This document shows, one piece after another, positions 53,546 to 61,284 of a stretch of 62,336 bases of DNA. The stretch's first letter is position 1, and each line of letters starts with the position of its first letter. The translations under genes and the position numbers were made by a program. Below the pieces are notes generated by a model. The model was not told the origin of the DNA. It saw only the letters and a program-made list of their open reading frames with translations, and did not search any database. The stretch lies in assembly GCA_022616555.1 (NCBI GenBank), contig JAKEEG010000086.1:1-62336 (forward strand), given 5' to 3'. This DNA comes from Ignavibacteriota bacterium. Lineage in GTDB: Bacteria; Bacteroidota; Ignavibacteria; UBA10030.

Positions 53546-53833
53546 ATGCTTCCCCCGGAATTACAAAAGGTGGCTTTTACTTGCCCATCGTGCAGTAAGG
53601 GCATCACACTGACACTGGATATTGTATTTAAACGTGCCAGCATCCAATGCGTCCATTGTAAGAGCACTGTTGAGTTTGATGGTCCGGTTGTCGCAAGGGC
53701 CCTGCAATCAGTCGGCGACGTCGAAAAAGGAGCTGCAAAAATGGCAGAAGTACGTTCCGACTATACAAAGACGGTGGAGCGCTTTAAGGGCACCGTTGCA
53801 GACTTACTGAAGACCGCGCGCGTAACATCATAG
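53546..53833 (+). CDS. Zinc-ribbon protein (95 aa)
   Basis: Two Cys pairs, CPSC (residues 13-16) and CVHC (35-38), form a likely zinc ribbon, followed by a helical tail (VEKGAAKMAEVRSDYTKTVERFKG). The ATG is only two bases after the tRNA-Arg (ACG) end, and there is no ribosome binding site apart from tRNA sequence, so the true start may differ. It could be a cut-down transcription or regulatory factor. No family named. Confidence 0.5.
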   Translation: MLPPELQKVAFTCPSCSKGITLTLDIVFKRASIQCVHCKSTVEFDGPVVARALQSVGDVEKGAAKMAEVRSDYTKTVERFKGTVADLLKTARVTS

Positions 53834-53842
53834 CAAATCAGC

Positions 53843-53890
53843 GCACCCGTAGCTCAATTGGATAGAGCATCTGCCTTCGGAGCAGAGGGA
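53843..53890 (+). pseudogene. Truncated tRNA-Arg (TCG anticodon)
   Basis: The 5' two thirds of a tRNA are present: GCACCCG, D arm GCTCAATTGGATAGAGC, and anticodon stem TCTGC/GCAGA with loop CTTCGGA. The T arm and 3' acceptor strand are missing, and unrelated AT-rich sequence follows. Its anticodon stem differs from the intact gene at 54012, so it is a separate paralogue cut short, not a direct repeat of it. Confidence 0.85.
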
Positions 53891-54011
53891 CGATTTTATT
53901 TTGAGCCTCGTTCACAGGCTTTCTGAATAGTTTTTCTTCTGTGTGCCAAAATTGTGTCCTATTCTGAAATCCGCTTTACAATTATTCAGCTTTTTTGTGC
54001 CATAAATTTTC

Positions 54012-54085
54012 GCGCCCGTAGCTCAACTGGATAGAGCAATAGCCTTCGGAGCTATCGGTTGGGGGTTCGACTCCCTCCGGGCGCA
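54012..54085 (+). tRNA. tRNA-Arg (TCG)
   Basis: Acceptor GCGCCCG pairs with CGGGCGC, the anticodon stem is ATAGC/GCTAT with loop CTTCGGA (anticodon TCG), and the T loop is TTCGACT. Its 3' end faces the phage-like block, a usual arrangement for an integration site. Confidence 0.95.
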
Positions 54086-54094
54086 CTTTACCTT

Positions 54095-54433
54095 ATGTTC
54101 TACCGCGATCAAGTTGAAGACATCCTGCACCGCATTCAGACACTCGACCGCCCATTCTCTTTCCAGCTGGGATACGTGATATTTTTCCCCATCACTACCA
54201 TCCAGGACTCCTGCTTGATCCGATGGTCTGACGTTACTGACCAGACGCCGGATGATATCGCGCAATACATCTCCCGGGCGCCAATGGATTTCGTGCCCTA
54301 CGTTTTTAAGTACAGGAATCCCGCTAGTCTTTACAAACGATTGGATAGCGTTTTACGAGAGTTGGGAATACTGGATGATATCAGGCTGCGGGACCTGAAG
54401 GAGGCTTGGGGGAGAAAACGACCGGGATATTGA
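54095..54433 (+). CDS. Hypothetical protein next to tRNA-Arg (112 aa)
   Basis: The frame starts at ATG 54095, nine bases after the tRNA, and ends where the first minus-strand phage-side gene ends. It has a mixed hydrophobic start and a charged C-terminal helix (ELGILDDIRLRDLKEAWGRK). No ribosome binding site and no recognised motif. It is not an integrase. It may be the last chromosomal gene or the first element gene. Confidence 0.45.
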   Translation: MFYRDQVEDILHRIQTLDRPFSFQLGYVIFFPITTIQDSCLIRWSDVTDQTPDDIAQYISRAPMDFVPYVFKYRNPASLYKRLDSVLRELGILDDIRLRDLKEAWGRKRPGY

Positions 54434-54619
54434 TCACCGTATGAATTGTTCGGCCTCGATCAGCAATTCCTGCACTCTGTTCATATCACCAACATAGCAA
54501 TAGTTTTTTGGATCCTTGGCTATTTTAGAATCATGCTTTTCCAACGCCTTTTGTAACTCCGTTATTTTGTTTTCGATATCTCCCCGTACCTTTTGATAAT
54601 CTATCTGAGCGTGTGTCAT
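54434..54619 (-). CDS. Small coiled-coil protein (61 aa)
   Basis: A 61-residue, highly charged helical protein (DIENKITELQKALEKHDSKIA) with a strong ribosome binding site AGGAGG before the ATG. No family recognised. Its stop abuts the stop of the plus-strand gene at 54095-54433. Confidence 0.6.
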   Translation of the reverse strand: MTHAQIDYQKVRGDIENKITELQKALEKHDSKIAKDPKNYCYVGDMNRVQELLIEAEQFIR

Positions 54620-54633
54620 AGTATGCCTCCTAA

Positions 54634-54804
54634 TTATTTGGTAACTCTTACGACAGTTTTCTTTTCCACGACCTTGAATCCAGCTTTTCTCGCCAGCTCA
54701 ATCCAGTCCCGCTTCAAACCCCGGCACAAATCACCGAAGAGATTATCGCCCTCCAATCTCTTGTATTTGTTTATCTGTCGCTCAATGCGCTTGGCTTTTG
54801 TCAT
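54634..54804 (-). CDS. Small basic protein (56 aa)
   Basis: The frame begins MTKAKRIERQINKYKRLEGD at ATG 54804 behind AAAGGAG, contains LCRGLKRDWIELARKAGF and ends VVEKKTVVRVTK. It is basic and helical, suggesting nucleic-acid or protein binding. It lies 14 bases upstream of the coiled-coil gene in the same direction. No family recognised. Confidence 0.6.
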   Translation of the reverse strand: MTKAKRIERQINKYKRLEGDNLFGDLCRGLKRDWIELARKAGFKVVEKKTVVRVTK

Positions 54805-54888
54805 CGCTACTCCTTTCGCATTGTTGCCAGCAATTGATATTTAAAAAAATCGTTGAGCTAAAACTCTGCACCCTTGATTAATTCAAAC

Positions 54889-55020
54889 TTAGCCTCCGGA
54901 TAACCACATTTTGTATACTTGCGACGAAGTTTTTTTTTCTGCTTCAAAAGCATTCTTTGCACGCACTTCATCCACATCCCATCCAACTCGTGTATCAACC
55001 CAGAAGAACCAGATCTTCAT
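54889..55020 (-). CDS. Mini-protein (43 aa)
   Basis: The frame starts at ATG 55020 behind AGGAGG and reads MKIWFFWVDTRVGWDVDEVR, then a polar helix and WLSGG at the end. The strong ribosome binding site and position in line with the other small genes support expression. Its form resembles small phage proteins of unknown role. Confidence 0.5.
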   Translation of the reverse strand: MKIWFFWVDTRVGWDVDEVRAKNAFEAEKKTSSQVYKMWLSGG

Positions 55021-55124
55021 GATGACCTCCTGTAATTAATTCACTGTAGGGGTGCAGTTATATCCGTCCAATGTCAAGGGAATTCGGCGGGTTCATGCAG
55101 CAGTATAAGACAACGGGGACAATA

Positions 55125-55916
55125 TCAAAATGGCCAGAGGTCGTTGAGTGACGCTCGAACACCCACTCCTACATATAGCTCACCCGGCCGGACAGCAATG
55201 CTGGCACCAAACTGTTTGTAGTAGACCTCGCCGATGAATCGCGGGAAGGTGAATTGAAAGGACTGGAGATTGCCAATCTGCACATGGCCTGCGAGTGTCA
55301 CATCATCCATCCAGGACTTGTTGTGCTGTTCAAATCGATCATCGTACTTGGCATTGATGGCAGTGACCGTGATATCCTTTTCGTTCGTTTCAACGTAGGC
55401 CCTGAGAAACCCCTGCTCATCCCGTACCATGGTCACTTCTATCTCAATCGGCTTTCTCAGTCCTATTTCCGCGGTGTGGGATTTCTTGCCTGTTTCAATA
55501 ACTCCCGATCGGAGCTTTGTAGTATCTATCTCAATGGTTATCTCTAGCTTGTAACCAAAGAGATTCGTGCTGTCTTCGACCTCGATTTTCAGTTCCTTGC
55601 CACTGAATGTTGCTTGAGCCGTGCCGGCGCCGACCTGCTTTTTCAGCTCAAGGATGGTATTCGCCTGCGTGATGATCATCTCATCCCGCTTTTTCATCTC
55701 TGAATTCTGTTTGCCCGACAGATTCTCATAGTAAGCCGCTTGGGCGGCTAGAACGCCATACTCTTTATATATAACCTCCAGCGTGTCGTTAAGCGCTTTC
55801 TCGTTATTCTTTACCCGGACTTCGGCTTGTTCCAGAGAATTGCAGGTCGACAACCACTGACTGGTTGAGACGATGCACACAAGTGCGAGGACGATGCTGA
55901 CGATGTTGGATTTCAT
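55125..55916 (-). CDS. Membrane-anchored coiled-coil protein, possible spanin-like
   Basis: The 263-residue protein has an N-terminal membrane segment (about 5-22), a long helix (about 28-95, with EVRVKNNEKALNDTLEVIYKE and MKKRDEMIITQANTILELKKQ) and a C-terminal beta-rich part (ITIEIDTTKLR through PGELYVGVGVRA). The N-terminal anchor plus coiled coil next to the endolysin recalls an inner-membrane spanin, but the large beta domain is unusual for that class. No family named. Confidence 0.5.
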   Translation of the reverse strand: MKSNIVSIVLALVCIVSTSQWLSTCNSLEQAEVRVKNNEKALNDTLEVIYKEYGVLAAQAAYYENLSGKQNSEMKKRDEMIITQANTILELKKQVGAGTAQATFSGKELKIEVEDSTNLFGYKLEITIEIDTTKLRSGVIETGKKSHTAEIGLRKPIEIEVTMVRDEQGFLRAYVETNEKDITVTAINAKYDDRFEQHNKSWMDDVTLAGHVQIGNLQSFQFTFPRFIGEVYYKQFGASIAVRPGELYVGVGVRASLNDLWPF

Positions 55917-55923
55917 TTTAGTA

Positions 55924-56268
55924 TCATTGATTATTCTTAACTGGCGGTATTATGCTGATATCGAAATAACCTCCACCGCCCGCATCGATCGTGAATGCAA
56001 TCCTTCCATGCGGTTTATGTTCCATTGAATCATATGGCTTCCCATCATCATAGTAAGCCCCTATCTTCTTGCTCAACGAAGTGAGTAGATCCAATGGATC
56101 CCTTGCTTCTGAGGTCCATGCTATGGCAACTAAATCGAAATCCCTCTGTAGACTCCCATGGATTGCAAGTGCATAACCGTGCTCCATTGCAATGTCCCTG
56201 AGAATCGGATAGTAGCTAGCGTAGAGGGATGGAAGCCACTTATTTTCTATTCTCACCTTTTGAGACAT
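55924..56268 (-). CDS. Conserved-type phage protein (HGSLQRDFDLVA motif)
   Basis: The 114-residue product contains AMEHGYALAIHGSLQRDFDLVAIAWT, which in outline resembles a short nucleotidyltransferase-like or phage hypothetical family. The start at ATG 56268 is preferred because it begins just past the amidase frame; an upstream ATG at 56325 lies deep inside the amidase gene. Role unknown; it sits in the lysis block. Confidence 0.55.
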   Translation of the reverse strand: MSQKVRIENKWLPSLYASYYPILRDIAMEHGYALAIHGSLQRDFDLVAIAWTSEARDPLDLLTSLSKKIGAYYDDGKPYDSMEHKPHGRIAFTIDAGGGGYFDISIIPPVKNNQ

Positions 56269-56270
56269 TG

Positions 56271-56966
56271 CTATACCAACGGCGAACGCGGAGGTTCTCC
56301 CAATCGCATTTCTAACGTCTCCCATGGAAAAGCTGGGTGCGGGTCGGTTTTATCAGACCTGACATTGCAATGCCCCAGCACTCCAGGAAAATCGAGATGG
56401 AGACTGTTCATCACAAAACGATCGGGGCCAGGGACTACTAGTCTTGGGATGTTAAATCGATTGCATAAGTATCCTACAAGCCAGAAGCATGCCTCGAGCT
56501 GTATGTCCTCGTACGCGTCGAAATACTTGTAACCCCGCCACTCGGCCGGCAGCTCAACGCTCTTATCATGCTGCTGCCGTGCACCGTCGAAAGCATACAA
56601 CTTCCCATCCTCTTTCTTCGTAAGGGCGCCCTCTGAGCATAACTCAATACCGATGCTCTGTTGATTTAATCGGGCGTTTGCCGATATCTTCAACCCAAGG
56701 TGATGACACCAGAAACGAGGGTCAAATACTTCGTAGATCGTTCCATTGCGCTCAATGAGGTAGGCAGTTCCTACTTTTAACACGCCACCGGATTGCGTTC
56801 TGTCCATCTTCCACCAATTGAATGTTGACTTGGCGGACCCGCCGACTGTATGATGAATATAGATCTGCTTTTTCGGAAATTCCGTTTGATATATTTCCTC
56901 TGGCGGCAGGCGGAACGATGTGGTGTCAAGTCGAAACATTTGTGAAGTATCGAGATCCATTCTCAT
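56271..56966 (-). CDS. N-acetylmuramoyl-L-alanine amidase (endolysin)
   Basis: The 231-residue protein has an Amidase_2/PGRP-type domain. The N-terminal IYIHHTVGG gives the first zinc His (38 or 39), SIGIELCSEG is the central strand, and the C-terminal GHCNVRSDKTDPHPAFPW supplies the other zinc-site residues and the ligand loop. There is no signal peptide, so release through a holin is expected. It lies 6 bases from a holin-like gene. Confidence 0.88.
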   Translation of the reverse strand: MRMDLDTSQMFRLDTTSFRLPPEEIYQTEFPKKQIYIHHTVGGSAKSTFNWWKMDRTQSGGVLKVGTAYLIERNGTIYEVFDPRFWCHHLGLKISANARLNQQSIGIELCSEGALTKKEDGKLYAFDGARQQHDKSVELPAEWRGYKYFDAYEDIQLEACFWLVGYLCNRFNIPRLVVPGPDRFVMNSLHLDFPGVLGHCNVRSDKTDPHPAFPWETLEMRLGEPPRSPLV

Positions 56967-56972
56967 TATCCC

Positions 56973-57296
56973 TTATTGATTTGGCTGTTGAGGTTCTTCA
57001 GGGTTTGGCTTGGGCTTCGGATGGCCGTTGCCATTTTTCCCGAATTTCAATTCAATGACCTTTTGAATAACTTTCGGCAATAGCAGACAGAGGATGATCA
57101 AGAACACACTCTCCGGCACATCAGCTACCGTTTTGGTATCAACTGAAACATACACGAATACGAACGTGAAGGCTGGCATGAAGAGCAACATGCCCAGTGT
57201 AACGTTAAAGCGCATGGAGGATACCGGGCTATCGTCGCTCAAGAGATCCCTCCAGGTGATTTTCTTCTTCGTCTTATCTTTCGTATCAAGGTCCAT
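56973..57296 (-). CDS. Holin-like membrane protein
   Basis: The 107-residue protein has a charged N-terminus, two membrane segments (about 32-50 and 63-77) and a Pro/Lys/Gln-rich tail (HPKPKPNPEEPQQPNQ). Two helices with a charged tail, upstream of the endolysin, fit a holin. Call by layout and position only. Confidence 0.6.
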   Translation of the reverse strand: MDLDTKDKTKKKITWRDLLSDDSPVSSMRFNVTLGMLLFMPAFTFVFVYVSVDTKTVADVPESVFLIILCLLLPKVIQKVIELKFGKNGNGHPKPKPNPEEPQQPNQ

Positions 57297-57305
57297 TGAC
57301 TCTCC

Positions 57306-57668
57306 TTAGTTAAAAGGTGCTTTGAGGATCCGGTGAAACATGAAAATGAACGACATGCCGATCACAACCGGCACAACTACTATCCATAGCCATGACTGTA
57401 TCCCGGACGCTGCGATGAAGTATGCACCGACTCCAACCGCTATCCACATGAGATTCTTGCAGATGTGCCAGAAGTCCCAAACGAGCACCAGAAAACGCCA
57501 CCGTGCATTCCCGCCAGTTCCTAGAAACCAATCACGTAGCCCATTCCTATCGAAGAATGCGAACATCGGACTCTTCTTGCCCTGAAACTTCTGACTGTCC
57601 ATACAGGCTCTCAAAAAACTGGCAAGTGAGAAACACAGCACTGCACACAGCACGTAAATCAGACTCAT
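57306..57668 (-). CDS. Membrane protein, possible second holin/antiholin
   Basis: The 120-residue protein has about three membrane helices (1-18, 55-80 and 86-112). It is 9 bases from the first holin-like gene and overlaps the next one by 4 bases. Paired small membrane proteins are common in lysis cassettes, but no motif proves the role. Confidence 0.55.
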   Translation of the reverse strand: MSLIYVLCAVLCFSLASFLRACMDSQKFQGKKSPMFAFFDRNGLRDWFLGTGGNARWRFLVLVWDFWHICKNLMWIAVGVGAYFIAASGIQSWLWIVVVPVVIGMSFIFMFHRILKAPFN

Positions 57669-58099
57669 GTTTTGCCCCCTCCATTCGCTTTGAACACTTC
57701 GTGCTCCAGGTGCTTTACTTTCAGTGCGATCTGTTTAGTCTCCGAATCAATCTCATAGTTGCATTCCCACATTTCCCCAAAGGTTTTATTGATCTCATCT
57801 CTCATTTTCTGCAAGGTTTCCAGAATTTCGATAGCTCGATTGGCTTCCGCGAGTTTTAGATCCTTGCCAATGCCTTCTTTAAGATTATTGAGGTCTTTCT
57901 CATACTCTCTCTTGAGGGTTTTGAGTGTTTCGTCAAACTCCGTTTTTGTAATAACATTAACTCCCTCTAGCTTCTCTAGACGCTCGCCGTGTGCCTTGAG
58001 AGTATATTTTGAGTAAAAGTAGAATCCAACAAGGAGTATTATTGCGGGAGCGACAAATTCTATTACATTAACTATGAAGCTCCACGTTTGCATGTCCAT
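57665..58099 (-). CDS. Membrane-anchored coiled-coil protein (144 aa)
   Basis: One membrane helix (about 10-30) is followed by a long charged helix (KLEGVNVITKTEFDETLKTL and EYEKDLNNLKEGIGKDLKLA). Its 5' end overlaps the response regulator gene by 32 bases, so the two are translated together; an ATG two codons later is also possible. It could connect the receiver protein to the membrane. Confidence 0.55.
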   Translation of the reverse strand: MDMQTWSFIVNVIEFVAPAIILLVGFYFYSKYTLKAHGERLEKLEGVNVITKTEFDETLKTLKREYEKDLNNLKEGIGKDLKLAEANRAIEILETLQKMRDEINKTFGEMWECNYEIDSETKQIALKVKHLEHEVFKANGGGKT

Positions 58100-58559
58100 T
58101 GACCACCGTGTTAAGAGTTTGGATAATATTGTCTGCGCTGGTGATTATATTGTCTACGCGTTCTTTTGCTCCGCTTCTTCGACGCGTGCGCTCTGCTCTC
58201 TTCACGGCCAACTTCATGGACTCGAGCAATCCTTCGATATTCAACTGTGTTTTTAAGATATAGTCGCTTGCTCCATGTCGTGATGCCTCCTGCATCAGTT
58301 CAAAATCATCATTGCCGGTTATGATGATCACTGGGATCTCCTTGTTCGCTTCCTTCACTCGCATCAGGGCATCCACGCCAGTGCCGGCATCGGGCAACCC
58401 AAGGTCTAACAAGACGATGTCGTGTGCGTGTGCATTCTCCTTCAACTGGCAAATCCCTTCAGTCAGCGTCCCGCTCGTCTTCAGCTGTGCCGCACCACGC
58501 AGTATATGCTCCATCATCATCCGGCAGCTTGGATCGTCCTCTATTAATAGAGCATTCAC
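58068..58559 (-). CDS. Response-regulator receiver protein inside the phage block
   Basis: The 163-residue protein has a complete receiver domain: Asp8/Asp9 (EDD), phosphoacceptor Asp52 (LLDLGLP), Thr81 (IITG) and Lys103 (YILKTQ). The remaining 45 residues form a basic then helical tail with no recognisable DNA-binding domain. It lies between a hypothetical phage gene and a membrane coiled-coil gene. A phosphorylation input to phage lysis or to a host pathway is possible; it could also be cargo. Confidence 0.85.
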   Translation of the reverse strand: MNALLIEDDPSCRMMMEHILRGAAQLKTSGTLTEGICQLKENAHAHDIVLLDLGLPDAGTGVDALMRVKEANKEIPVIIITGNDDFELMQEASRHGASDYILKTQLNIEGLLESMKLAVKRAERTRRRSGAKERVDNIITSADNIIQTLNTVVNGHANVELHS

Positions 58560-58562
58560 AGG

Positions 58563-58955
58563 CTATTTCCCTTTCGGTTTGGTGACCGGTTTCCCCACCG
58601 TGCCGCCGTTCCCTTTCTCCTCCGCCGCCTTCCCCACAAACTTATCGTACAACGCCAGCCACCGTTCGTCGGTCGGGATGGCTTTGTTTGCATTCGCCTG
58701 TCTCAGATTGTTCTCAATGATCTGCAGCTCAAAGGGCGTGAAGCGGAACGGCGCCACCGCCTTTTCATTGCAGCTCTTATTCTCTCCCACTTTCAATCCG
58801 TAGATTTTCCGTTGCTCCGGCGTGAGCTTCGCCATCCGCTTCTTCAACGCCACAATCGCGCGCCCGACGTCCCGTTCCGCCTTCGCCGGCAGCACACCCT
58901 TATCTCGTATGGCCATAAACTCCCACAACGTGAGGGGCTTGATGTAGTTTTTCAT
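58563..58955 (-). CDS. Hypothetical phage protein (130 aa)
   Basis: A charged helical protein (AERDVGRAIVALKKRMAKLT and FTPFELQIIENNLRQANANKA) with a Gly/Lys/Pro-rich C-terminal tail. No motif recognised. It follows the tail genes and directly precedes the receiver gene by 3 bases. Confidence 0.55.
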   Translation of the reverse strand: MKNYIKPLTLWEFMAIRDKGVLPAKAERDVGRAIVALKKRMAKLTPEQRKIYGLKVGENKSCNEKAVAPFRFTPFELQIIENNLRQANANKAIPTDERWLALYDKFVGKAAEEKGNGGTVGKPVTKPKGK

Positions 58956-58979
58956 GCATATTTTCCTACAGTGGTATGC

Positions 58980-59008
58980 TTGACATTCAATCGTGACTTT
59001 GGTAACTT
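58980..59008 (+). promoter_or_regulatory. Promoter of the plus-strand lipoprotein gene
   Basis: TTGACA (58980-58985) and TAACTT (59003-59008) are 17 bases apart. Transcription would begin at about 59015, one base before the ATG at 59016, which has no ribosome binding site, so the transcript may be leaderless. Confidence 0.55.
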
Positions 59009-59015
59009 ACTCATT

Positions 59016-59420
59016 ATGAAATTCTCACCTTTAATACTGCTCCTCCTGTTGGCCTGCACTGATATCAGCCCTAACGAATCGACAATCAACTTGTCGACAA
59101 AAACAGGTGGGTGGTACGAAACTCCCGTCAATGGTTATGCTACATCGCGTTGGCTTGACTTTGTATCTGTCCTCACTGATAATTCAACTGTGCCGGATAG
59201 TGTCCGATATACAATCATAAACGACACGCTTATGCTTGTAACGCCTGATTCTATCATGGTGGTTAACCATAGTGACCGTGATACTGTCTATCTATCTGAC
59301 ACGTTCGACGAAGTTTCTTTCACACATTTTTATAGACGGTTTTATTTTTACGACGGTTATACTGACCGATTCGGCATAACTCAACAACTTGATTTAAGCG
59401 TCTATCTGTACTATCCCTAA
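59016..59420 (+). CDS. Lipoprotein cargo gene in the prophage
   Basis: The 134-residue product has a lipoprotein signal ending LLLLACT (Cys14) and a Thr/Asp/Tyr-rich mature part (GGWYETPVNGY, FYFYDGYTDRFGITQ). It is the only plus-strand gene in the phage block and has its own promoter, as expected for a moron, a gene expressed from the prophage that changes the host surface. Such genes often exclude other phages or aid virulence; nothing here shows which. Confidence 0.65.
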   Translation: MKFSPLILLLLLACTDISPNESTINLSTKTGGWYETPVNGYATSRWLDFVSVLTDNSTVPDSVRYTIINDTLMLVTPDSIMVVNHSDRDTVYLSDTFDEVSFTHFYRRFYFYDGYTDRFGITQQLDLSVYLYYP

Positions 59421-59429
59421 AAAAATTCG

Positions 59430-60314
59430 TTACTTTGCAACCCAGGCTCCTGCTTCTCTCACATAGAATGTCGTACCACTACCACCTCCTGTTCTCAAAT
59501 AAATCGAACCATTCGGCTCAGAAGAGCTAGGTGCTGCTGAACCTGAAGTCACAGTAGCTGTGGTTCCGCTTACGCTTAAACTTCCAGAAATATCTACAAG
59601 TAAAGTATCGAGTGATATTTCGGCTCCAGATTCTAATACGATGTTGGATAGCGAAGAGGCGTCAATTAACAAGGTTGAGGGCAACCCTAAACTGAACTGA
59701 TCAAGCCCAATCGTTGCCATAACATTCCCGTTGCCCTGTGCAAAGGAAAGCGAATTGTCACCTCCGAACTTTGTAGACTGTACTAATACTATCCCATCAG
59801 CAGTGATTTCAACACGATCACCGCTACTTAATGTTTTCAAACTTCCGATTGCATAAACATTTGTCCCCGCGATATCCCCCGCCTTCGTCAGCGCCCAGCC
59901 GGTCGTTCCTGGGTCCGTGATGTTGAAGCTCGCGTCCACCGTCCCGTCCCAGTTCCCGCTCTTTAAGATCCCCGTGTCCGCTGTGATCCCGTCCAGCTCT
60001 ATCGTGAGCTGGGAATGAACGCCCTCGCGCGACACTCTAAGTATAATCTCTTCGTCCACGTTCACGATGAAGCGCTCGAACGTCCCGACGATATCCTCTC
60101 CGCTGCCCGTCCGAAACCGTCCGTCCTCGCCTACATACCATTGCACAACATCTTCGTTATATCCCCCCATCAGCGCAATGGTGTCATTCTCGCCAGCTTT
60201 CAGCTCATGCCTGGCATACCGCACGCCCGTGAAGTTCAAGCCCGGCGCGCCCTCGCCCAGCCGGATCTCGCCACCGTCATCGAGTATAATCAGATCGTGT
60301 TGGGAACGTGACAT
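59430..60314 (-). CDS. Phage tail-fibre-like structural protein
   Basis: The 294-residue product has an N-terminal part with LGEGAPGLNFTGVRYARHELKAG and long beta-prone, Gly/Ser/Thr-rich stretches (GSLSVSGTTATVTSGSAAPS), ending GSIYLRTGGGSGTTFYVREAGAWV, a pattern common at the tips of phage fibres. It lies 2 bases after the next structural gene. Protein class by composition and position. Confidence 0.65.
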   Translation of the reverse strand: MSRSQHDLIILDDGGEIRLGEGAPGLNFTGVRYARHELKAGENDTIALMGGYNEDVVQWYVGEDGRFRTGSGEDIVGTFERFIVNVDEEIILRVSREGVHSQLTIELDGITADTGILKSGNWDGTVDASFNITDPGTTGWALTKAGDIAGTNVYAIGSLKTLSSGDRVEITADGIVLVQSTKFGGDNSLSFAQGNGNVMATIGLDQFSLGLPSTLLIDASSLSNIVLESGAEISLDTLLVDISGSLSVSGTTATVTSGSAAPSSSEPNGSIYLRTGGGSGTTFYVREAGAWVAK

Positions 60315-60316
60315 TA

Positions 60317-61249
60317 TTATACCCCACCTTGAACAATGACAACAAGCCCGGTCATGTCCGCTACACTCGAGCCGGTTGGAACAGCCAGGCTTACTTCCAC
60401 AACATACAATCGGTCGTTCGTCAAAGCGCTGATATCAATTGTGGTCACGCTGTCTTCCGTCGTCCCGCTATAGCTGGTATTGTTCCCCGTCGCAGTGGCG
60501 TTTCCACCTCCCCCGCCGCCTACGAGCTGCGTGATTTCCGTCTTTACGCCCCACGTCGCCGCACCTGTTCCTACCTTTGCACGCGCAACGGTTATGAGAT
60601 TCTTATCGATTGCACGTTTGCGGAAGATCGCCCTTCGCTTCTTTTTATACGCCATCGCACTTTCCGACCAAGTGACCATCGCAGCGACTTCGCTACCAGC
60701 GGCGGCAGCTGCTTCCTTCTCATCGGAAATCAAAATATAAGACTGTCCATTCTTGAGATCCGTATCGAGCTTCGCTATCCCCAGCCCGTCGTCCTTCACT
60801 TGCAGCTTACTCGAGCCGTCCAGATTGATTGTCGTGTCATCCGTCGCGGCGAGCGCAATCTTCCCCGCTATCACGCCGCCATCCTTAATTCCCAGCTCGC
60901 CCCCGACTTTCTGCTCGAGCGTGGTGCCGTCAACAACATCCACGTTCAGCTTCGCCTTTGTGATCCCATCGTCCTTCACGCGGAACACCTTCGTCCCAGT
61001 TGCCGCGCTCGCTTCGAGTGTCGAGCCATCGACTGCCCCTGCTTGTATGGCATCGCCCGGGATGACATCGTCCAGTGGAACCCCATTGACGCCCTCGAAG
61101 AAAGCCACGAGCGTGTTCCGCAGGCGTATAATAAAATTGTTAGAGCCATCGCCGGTGTTATCTGCAAAATTTTGATGCCCTCTTGGAACATCATCACCAT
61201 CAGGCCATACTCCTGCATTTATCCAGTCACCAGAACCTTGTCGTGCCAT
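60317..61249 (-). CDS. Phage tail structural protein with repeated beta motifs
   Basis: The 310-residue product contains repeated segments around VKDDGI and VDGTTLEQKV (for example FRVKDDGITKAKLN and LQVKDDGLGIAKLD), typical of tail fibre or baseplate wedge repeats, then a basic patch KKKRRAIFRKR and a Gly-rich linker. It is probably part of a receptor-binding fibre. Confidence 0.65.
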   Translation of the reverse strand: MARQGSGDWINAGVWPDGDDVPRGHQNFADNTGDGSNNFIIRLRNTLVAFFEGVNGVPLDDVIPGDAIQAGAVDGSTLEASAATGTKVFRVKDDGITKAKLNVDVVDGTTLEQKVGGELGIKDGGVIAGKIALAATDDTTINLDGSSKLQVKDDGLGIAKLDTDLKNGQSYILISDEKEAAAAAGSEVAAMVTWSESAMAYKKKRRAIFRKRAIDKNLITVARAKVGTGAATWGVKTEITQLVGGGGGGNATATGNNTSYSGTTEDSVTTIDISALTNDRLYVVEVSLAVPTGSSVADMTGLVVIVQGGV

Positions 61250-61284
61250 AGTTTACCTTTTCTTAAATGTTCACAAAAGCATGT

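Noticed and set aside
53843-54085. Reading the truncated and intact tRNA-Arg (TCG) copies as attL and attR of a small element
   Set aside because: The shared part is the 5' half and the anticodon stems differ. Integration repeats normally duplicate the 3' end of the same tRNA.
54023-54265. An 80-codon minus-strand frame ending ARRESNPQPIAPKAIALSS
   Set aside because: That ending is the translation of the antisense of tRNA-Arg, a well-known false gene signature.
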